DNA from: Crossaster papposus | Lineage: Eukaryota > Echinodermata > Asteroidea > Velatida > Solasteridae | Length of the DNA: 64,000 nt | Assembly (NCBI GenBank): GCA_037893245.1 | Contig: JBAIAA010000600.1 | Coordinates: 806,001-870,000 of the forward strand | Direction of reading: 5' to 3' | Shown here: in pieces, positions 57,701-64,000 of the stretch | Numbering within the stretch: the stretch's first letter is position 1 | Layout of the letters: the number at the start of each line of letters is the position of its first letter | Program-made: the position numbers and the translations under genes | The notes under the pieces: generated by a model | The model's database searches: none | What the model saw: only the letters and a program-made list of their open reading frames with translations | Told to the model about the DNA's origin: nothing

Positions 57701-58107
57701 AATTGTCCAACAAACAGTTTGTTCTGAATTTTAAAACAGTTCACAATGTCCTTCCCACCGGTGATCGTATTCGTAGATTTTCGAATGACCCAGGCCGATG
57801 TCCTCATTGCTCCCAACTAGAAACTCGGAGTCATCTATTTGTTGAATGTCCAAAAATCAAACCGGCGGGTGTATGGCTTAGTAAGCACCTGAATGGCCTC
57901 AGTAAAGAAATACACTTCCCTGACGCGGATTTACTCATTTTCTCCAGGTTCACCAATAACAAAGGCAAACGTATTGAGCAAAAAATGGCTCGCGCTCTAA
58001 GTGTTTTTCGCTTGACAGTTTGGATTACCAGAAACAAAGCCAAATTTGATAATTCTCGTACTACTACTCTGGGCATGATCAAACAAATTCAAACATATGC
58101 TATGTAA
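54789..58107 (+). pseudogene. LINE ORF2: endonuclease-reverse transcriptase, one frameshift
   Basis: The likely start ATG 54789 opens the endonuclease (VVTLNTNGLRN, LLLQETHA) but runs into TAA at 54951-54953 after GAATTTTAACGG. One extra T in that run would explain it. From 54856 the next frame is open for 1083 codons to TAA 58107. Motifs: GDFN (55216-55227), SDHD (about 55471), GKSPGSDGLPAEFYK, NWRPISLLNVDYKI, FVSLDQQKAFDRV (56542-56580), SRGVRQGCPLSPLL, YADD catalytic pair (56857-56868), and a C-x2-C-x7-H-x4-C finger starting CPHC (57799). It nicks target DNA and copies the RNA at the nick. Total about 1105 codons, normal for the clade. All visible catalytic residues are intact. Confidence 0.9.
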
Positions 58108-58280
58108 TATCTGCGTCAGGGATCTTATATTTCCTCAGACCAGTGGTGAGTTTTGTTCGATTTTAGTGGGGTTTCTATGAAATATCTGTTCAGCAACAAA
58201 CCACTTTTTATTTGTCTGTAATTGTAAATACATGTATATTAAAATAATTTTGTAAACTTGTAATATGTTTTATTTATAAG

Positions 58281-58286
58281 AATAAA
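58281..58286 (+). terminator. LINE poly(A) signal
   Basis: AATAAA 174 bases after the ORF2 stop; similarity to other sequence in the window ends soon after. Confidence 0.4.
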
Positions 58287-58300
58287 ACATCTTTGAAAAG

Positions 58301-58725
58301 GTTTTTTCGTGTTCTCCTGTGCACACATCAAGTTGCGAAGCAATGTCTACATCAGACCGCCACAAAATAGAAACACCAGAACACCAATGAGCAGACTAAA
58401 GTACAGATAGCGGAGGAGGCTGCCCTGAATAAACTCGGAAGCCGCAAGTGTCGGAAAAGGTATTGTACAGTGAGCAATTACCCTAAGATGAAACTCGCAG
58501 CAGATTTGGCACTGATAGCACGGCCCTTTTCGAGGTGACTGCCATTTGTTCTTTGTCTTGTTTTTTTCAGAGTGCGCCTGAAACATGGCCACACTCCCAT
58601 GCTTTAATAAATTCTGATAACAAAATTGAATCGTGTTTGTTGTATTAATTGACGTTGTCTCAATAGAATGAAACTGTTTTTCATGCGGATGAGCGCAGCG
58701 AAGGAGCATGAACTTATACTTTTGT
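58301..58725. other. Extra inserted DNA of unknown type behind the LINE
   Basis: Absent from the B flank, so it entered with or next to the LINE. It has a 120-codon minus-strand frame (58347-58709) containing GPCYQCQICCEFHLRVIAHC and a hydrophobic C-terminus; no family recognised. Confidence 0.4.
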
Positions 58726-59422
58726 ATAAATATTTTGTTTGGCTATGTTTGCTTTGAAATTCATCTGCGATTTTGGTTGACCTACATAGACCACGCTATA
58801 CCCTACCCCATTCTTAAACACGGTCGTAATCAGAGTTTGTTTAAATATTGTGTTTGTCGTTAGAAAATATGTTTTTTCTTATTATAAAGTCTTAGGCCTA
58901 TATCTTGATTGGTATTACACGGCTGTTATAACTACATAGCGCGCACGTAATAAAAGCCCCTTAATTGGGTTGTTTGGAATTTGTTTGCCTCGGTAATACT
59001 AACTACGACACGACCATGTGAACGGTGCCGTTTTTACTGAGCCTAACGGGGAATTCCCTGTTTATTTTACGAAAGCGTACAACCAGACAAAAATGAGTTT
59101 TTTATGGTAAAGTTACTGACATTTTGAGGATTAGAAGGGCTAAATAGGAATAAGACTCTTCAAAATAAGGGTTTATAATATATTTCGTATAGCTTTTGTT
59201 CATAATCTAGAAGAACTTTATGTGGTAATCTTGATGTCGGTTATACATGGTCGTGTGTATATATATTATATTAAACTCCTTGGGACAACATGGCTTCGTT
59301 TCTATTTGAACAGTAGGCAAAGATATTGAAGGCAGAATTATAGTGCCTATTTTAAAGGTATAGGTATTTTTGACAACTGAAGTAACGTATAATTACATTT
59401 ATTAACCTTGTCGATCGAATAA
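58726..59422. other. Intergenic DNA shared with 30590-32060
   Basis: Lacks the TIR element 30864-31662, so it is the empty site for it (about 59025). No gene. Confidence 0.55.
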
Positions 59423-59654
59423 ACCAGTTCGCGCCGGTGGGCGTATATACACGCAAGGTTTTCTCCAGATTCAAAACGGATGACACATAAACACGTCACG
59501 AGCAAGGCCGGAAATGTCTGTCAGCAGCGAGCAAGGCCAGAAGTGCGTTGGTGTGCTTCCCGCTACCATCGGCCTGAACCCGCCTCGGATCGACATTCGT
59601 TACAAAAAAATCCCGCGCCTCAGTGATGTTAAAATGATTCCGGCGCGAACTGGT
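59423..59654. mobile_element. MITE with ACCAGTTCGCGC ends, copy 3
   Basis: Third copy, 232 bases, downstream of OATP copy C at the homologous position. Confidence 0.65.
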
Positions 59655-59726
59655 TAATAATTGGTCATTTTTATCCAACAAATTATGCAGTCTGTACCTC
59701 TTGCTATTATGTGTTATAACGTTTAC

Positions 59727-59782
59727 CTATGGTGGCTCTGAAGGGACATTGCACATTTCTGCGATGTCCCTTCAGAGCCACC
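59727..59782. mobile_element. 56-bp miniature foldback of the CTATGGTGG family
   Basis: Perfect inverted 19-mers GGTGGCTCTGAAGGGACAT around a short centre containing CACATTTCTGCG, the satellite motif of the 1.6-kb element at 40754-42374. It sits exactly where homology to the B flank (32360) ends and homology to about 36180 begins. Confidence 0.75.
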
Positions 59783-60183
59783 TTTAAACTTTCAGTGACC
59801 TGCTTAATAGTCACTTAGTCTCAAGTCTCACAATAACTTAGGGTCAAATGGGGGCCAATATGTACACCTGACGATAGACGATGAATAAAGTATGTTGGAG
59901 AATTGTTAAGAGGGCTTTTGTGTAATATTTCCCTCGGTCGGCATTTGGAGCCTCGGTTAGACTTGATGACAAGTCGTTAGACTGTCGTGGTTTTTTGTCA
60001 GCCAACCAGCGCCGCCAAATATCGCCATGCATAGAAAATCCGCACGCCGCCATTCGTGCAACGTTCGTATATCTAGCGCGACATCCGTTCATGCAACTGT
60101 CGATTAGCGCACGATGTCCCAGTTCTACGACTTGACTCGAACGTACGTGACCGAACGTTCATATATGCAGCTACTTTGCATAT

Positions 60184-60221
<38 letters not shown>

Positions 60222-61210
60222 CTCTGCCACATATAGCGCTTCATATGACAAAATGGCCATACCTCCTAGCTATTGTGCCTGCCGCACCTTAAACAGGCTG
60301 GTGCGGGGCCGGGTACGGGGTCACTATACAGACAGTTGCTATTCAGTTCGAGAGTTCTTCTTTTTTCCTACAGGGCTCTTTAGTAGCAGGTAAAGTTACA
60401 CAATGTGGGTAGCAGAGCGGATGAGAATGCAAATACAAAAGCTTGTTCTTTAGGAAATACCGGTTGCTTCGCCATCAATACCCCAGTTCAGTGTTATAGC
60501 TTCAATGGTGTCGAGACTGTTTGCATAGTCCTAAGTTGCTACGCTACTTCATTTTTTCGTCTAGTGCTTCATATGACAAAATGGCCATACCTCGTAGCTA
60601 TTGTGCCCATATGAAGCGCGATATGTGGCAGAGACAACCCCCCCCCCCCCCCCCCCTCTGTTGTGTGGACCATTGTGTTCCCGGAATCTCAGGAATTCCT
60701 TTTAGGTTTCAAGGGGGGGGGGGGGGGGGTTAGGTTACAATAGTGTTGACTGCGTATAAAGTATAGGGATAAGAGGGGGTACCCCTCTGCCACATATCGT
60801 GCTGGGTATAATTGTGCCTGCCGCACCTTAAACAGGCAGGTGGGGGGCCGGGTACTATACAGACAGTTGCTATTCAGTTCGAGAGTTCTTCTGTTTTCCT
60901 ACAGGGGCTCTTTAGTAGCAGGTAAAGTTACACAATGTGGGTAGCAGAGCGGATGAGAATGCAAATACAAAAGCTTGTTCTTTAGGAAATACCGGTCGGT
61001 TGCTTCGCCATCAATACCCCAGTTCAGTGTTAGCTTCAGTGGTGTCGACATTGAAGTTTGCATAGTCGTAAGTTGCTACGCTACTTCAATTTTTCGTCTG
61101 TGTGAGCCCATGCTTTCGTCGCCGAAGTGAGACAGGTTTTGGGCAGTGGTTTACAGCTAATAGGTGAGCTACACAATATGTTTATACCTGACGGTTCCTT
61201 TTATTTTTAG
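59783..61210. repeat. Intergenic repeats
   Basis: Segments known from 36180-36420, 38870-38990, 37060-37560 and 17130-17290, partly twice in tandem (60240-60540 and 60810-61080). G-runs at 60185-60218 and 60714-60729, C-run at 60640-60656. No gene. Confidence 0.6.
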
Positions 61211-61330
61211 ATTTTGTTTCTTGCTAGCCTTGATCAAGGCTGCATTAATGTCTCCAGAACAAGCAATTGGCCGCTGTTGGATTATATATGCTTTTTGGGG
61301 CGATTCCCTGCCAGTTTTGTGCATAAATGT
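61211..61330 (+). other. Exon-like repeated segment, copy 3, truncated
   Basis: Starts after TTATTTTTAG with FLASLDQGC as in the other two copies, then diverges and loses the donor. Confidence 0.3.
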
Positions 61331-62810
61331 AAAATATATCTTTTTGGCGACAGTTTTGCTATAGGCCTATATATATATTCTCGCATGTTCCAGTTTTGGG
61401 TGTGGCCCACATTCATATATAAACTTATATGTATTATATATTTATAATATATTTATAATATCCATAATTCTCCATTTTATTTCCATATAATCCTGAAAAC
61501 ATTTGCTAAGAAATAAGAGGAAAGAGGCCAGGAATCGCCTCAGATTGCACCACAAAGCATATAGAATCCAACAATTTCGGGGCCCTTAAGCGGGTCCCAG
61601 ACTCCACGCTTCGCGCTCGCATTTTCTAGTTTCGGGTGTGCCCCACATTCATATATAAATTTACATATACTTATTTATATATATATTCTCCATAAAAATC
61701 TCCATAATATTCTTCATTTTATCTCCATATCATTTCAAAAACCTTTGCTAAAAAAAGATGAGGAAAGAGGCCAGGACTCGCCTCAGATTGCACCACAAAG
61801 CATATATAATTCAAAATTGTCCGGGGCCCTTAAGCGGCGGGGACCCGGACCCCACGCCGTGAGGGGTTCGCGCTTCTCGCTCGCATTTTCTAGTGTGCCC
61901 CCCGTCTAAAATACATCCTAGATCCGCCCCTGTAAAGGGAGCGGGGGATGACTGGCATCATGATCAAAATGTGATAAACATCAAGACATCATCGCCTATT
62001 AAACAGTTCACTGCAAAATCGCCTACTTTTATCAATTCACTGTAGTTTACACATCGTACATGCCTATTTCACCAATCAAGGTTACAATTTCAGATTTATA
62101 GTTCTGTGGAAACTTTGAACTTTCAGTGACCTGCCTATAGTCTCTTAAGTTTCACAATAACTTGGGGTCAAATGGGGTCAATGTACACCCGACGATAGAC
62201 GATGAATAAAGTATGGTGGAGAATTGTTAAATAGGGCTTTTGTGTAATATTTCCCTCGGTCGGCATTTAGAGCCTCTATTAGACTTGATGACAAGTCGTT
62301 AGACTGTCGTGGTTTTTGTCTGCCAGCCACCGCCGCCAAATATCGCCATGCATGGAAAATCCGCATGCCGCCATTCGTGCAACGTTCGTATATCTAGCGC
62401 GACATCCGTTCATGCAACAGTCGATTAGCGCACGATGTCCCAGTTCTAACGACTTGACTTAAACGTATACTGACCGAACATTCATATATGCAGCTACTTT
62501 GCATATGCAACACGTTTCCATAGAGAGGACCAATGGTAGTGCATCTGACTTCTTAGGAATGATTCATTATAAGTATAGGGGTATTTGCATTACGATCAAG
62601 TTAAGCTTTGGTTTGGTCTGGCAGATTTGTTTCTAATATAATATAATTACAACATTGTGGAAAATGTTAGTACTGATTGTCCTTTGAATACAAAAGATCA
62701 ATATTTAGTTATTGAAATTAAAACTAAGAATAATGTTGAACTTCTTTTGAATAAGATTAAAACTGCCTCAAACTGCTTACAGTGGCTGGAATGACCTGAA
62801 ATATACAAAT
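61331..62810. repeat. Intergenic repeats with a hAT-like end
   Basis: GCCTCAGATTGCACC family twice (61537, 61780), a segment ending CCTAGATCCGCCCCTG (61917-61932; reverse complement is a typical hAT start), then 61930-62400 repeating 35960-36440, and a decayed NEVCASCDRK remnant near 62720-62795. Confidence 0.55.
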
Positions 62811-63935
62811 CAAGTCTAAGCCTCTGTCGGCAAATAGGCCACCAAATTATTAATTATTAATTTGGTGTCTGCATTTTGTCGACTGAGTTGTTGAACCGAA
62901 TCGGGTGATGTTGGTTTAATTTGTTTAGGAAGAAATATTACCCCTTTATTCAAACTAGCTTTTCTGGTCGGAGGGTACTGAAAATAAACCATTCAGTTTT
63001 GTTGACAACTCTGTATAGCAAAAGTCCCATTGAAATTGGGCGATTTGGAACTTGTATGGGTTAAAGGATGTCTATGAGTATGAGTCTACGTATTCGAGGG
63101 CAAATTAAAAAGCACGGTTCCATAAAAAGCCCACTAAAATAAAAACTACTGGACCGAAGCTACGGAACAATTCAGGCTATTTTTCAACTTTGAAGGTTAA
63201 CCAAACAAATTCTGTTTTCTTTGATACACTTCTATAGTACAAAATGACTTCTAGTTCTAACCGCATCATGGTCTTTAACAATTTGTGTATGGGCATCCAT
63301 CTCTGTCATTAAAACACAAAATGTCGGCTGCTGATGCCTTGTGTGATAAATACATAAAATAACAGATAATCTAATTTTTCGTGACTGAATTTCAGCTCGA
63401 CAGGACCCCTACACAGCCCGCCTCTTGGTGTGCTGTTTAGGTTGTTTGGTTTTTCAAGAGTGTCCCGAATCGTAAATGACACCAGTTTAATCTTATTTGC
63501 AAGATCGGAAAAAAACGAGTAAAAAAGATGAGTAAAAATAATTTACCATTATATTTTCACTGTTGTAACACGTTCATTAACCCCCCTAATGGTTCCCCAG
63601 GACGTGACTGCTAAATACAACAGTCTAACAGTGACTCGTGGCTTTACCGCTCAATTCAACACAGTCCAGCTCGCCAAGTTTTACCTTAACATATAAAATG
63701 ACTAGCCTGCCTAATCCAACAGGATTCAACTGGTTTGTTTGTTCGCTGTTGGATTTAACTTGGCGTTATCTACCATGCAGTAACCAAACAGAATGCAATT
63801 CTGAAGTGCGTTTCAGAATAAAATAACTTGCTTGCTGAATCCAACAGGGTCCAACAGAATTGTCGACTGGTTGAATCCTGTTGGATTCGGCAGGGTTATA
63901 TTAGGGCTAAAACTGCACATGTTGTTTCCTTACAG
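62811..63935. other. Upstream region of OATP copy D
   Basis: Closely matches the region upstream of copy B (20865-22068), including the small MITE with CCAACAGGATTCAA ends (63710-63895). No gene seen. Confidence 0.65.
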
Positions 63936-64000
63936 ATGTCGTTGACAATGGAGGTTGAAAAACCCAAGCACGAGCTTGCTACAGAAGACGAAGATGTACT
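63936..64000 (+). CDS. SLCO: OATP/SLCO copy D, first 21 codons (cut by window edge)
   Basis: ATG directly after TCCTTACAG, encoding MSLTMEVEKPKHELATEDED. It differs from copy B at one base in the visible 65 and from C at several, so it belongs to the B type. Whether it is intact cannot be seen. Confidence 0.85.
   Translation, partial: MSLTMEVEKPKHELATEDEDV

Larger units (their letters stand above)
52741..58300 (+). mobile_element. Tx1-like (L1 superfamily) LINE, nearly full length
   Basis: Two-ORF non-LTR retrotransposon inserted in DNA that is continuous in the B flank (break near 30590). The first about 330 bases may be 5' UTR. ORF1 has three CCHC knuckles. ORF2 has an APE endonuclease, a reverse transcriptase and a C-terminal CCHC finger. 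The RT phrase FVSLDQQKAFDRV and the zinc-knuckle ORF1 resemble Tx1 elements (pattern memory). Two single-base frameshift lesions are apparent, one in each ORF, so it is young. The 3' end lies near the AATAAA at 58281. The exact 5' boundary is uncertain. Confidence 0.85.

Noticed and set aside
58347-58709. 120-codon minus-strand membrane protein
   Set aside because: As a gene it has no conserved start context, no second copy and no recognisable family; kept only as unknown inserted DNA.

Overview
The window is eukaryotic, AT-rich and full of repeats. Its genes have GT-AG introns, it carries many families of DNA transposons and one long LINE, and it has no operons or bacterial-type features. 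The only host gene family I can recognise is the organic anion transporting polypeptide family (OATP, SLCO). The architecture (12 membrane segments, a Kazal-like cysteine-rich loop, Tx1-like LINE, piggyBac, hAT and PIF/Harbinger elements) fits a marine invertebrate, perhaps a deuterostome such as an amphioxus or hemichordate. I cannot fix the species.

Layout. (1) 1-4890: a mosaic array of repeat modules rich in TGACGTCA palindromes, ending in ten tandem perfect hairpins. (2) 5257-10127: OATP copy A, exons 3-8 only; exons 1-2 would lie left of the window. (3) 10128-22068: intergenic DNA with MITEs, a decayed piggyBac gene (13813-16235), a hAT-type element (16403-17131) and a minus-strand piggyBac C-terminal fragment (19866-20579). 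(4) 22069-29238: OATP copy B, all eight exons, but with two in-frame stops in exon 1; a Harbinger element sits in intron 3. (5) 29239-42537: intergenic DNA with nested foldback MITEs, a TIR element (30864-31662), a second piggyBac pseudogene split by another transposon (33419-35331), a large palindrome (37115-37470) and a 1.6-kb foldback transposon (40754-42374). (6) 42550-51540: OATP copy C, a complete 666-residue reading frame in eight exons. (7) 51541-63935: MITEs, a nearly intact Tx1-like LINE (about 52.8-58.3 kb) and rearranged repeats. (8) 63936-64000: first codons of OATP copy D.

The four genes lie head to tail on the + strand, 20-21.6 kb apart. Copy A matches C almost base for base from about 4.89 kb on, and the start of D with its 1.1-kb upstream region matches B. 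So the array looks like a two-gene block of about 41-42 kb that was itself duplicated, although an unmerged-haplotype assembly artefact could look the same. All three copies with visible junctions share identical splice phases (1,1,1,2,0,2,1), so exon coordinates support each other strongly. Because paralogous sites serve as empty sites, target-site duplications can be read directly for several transposons.
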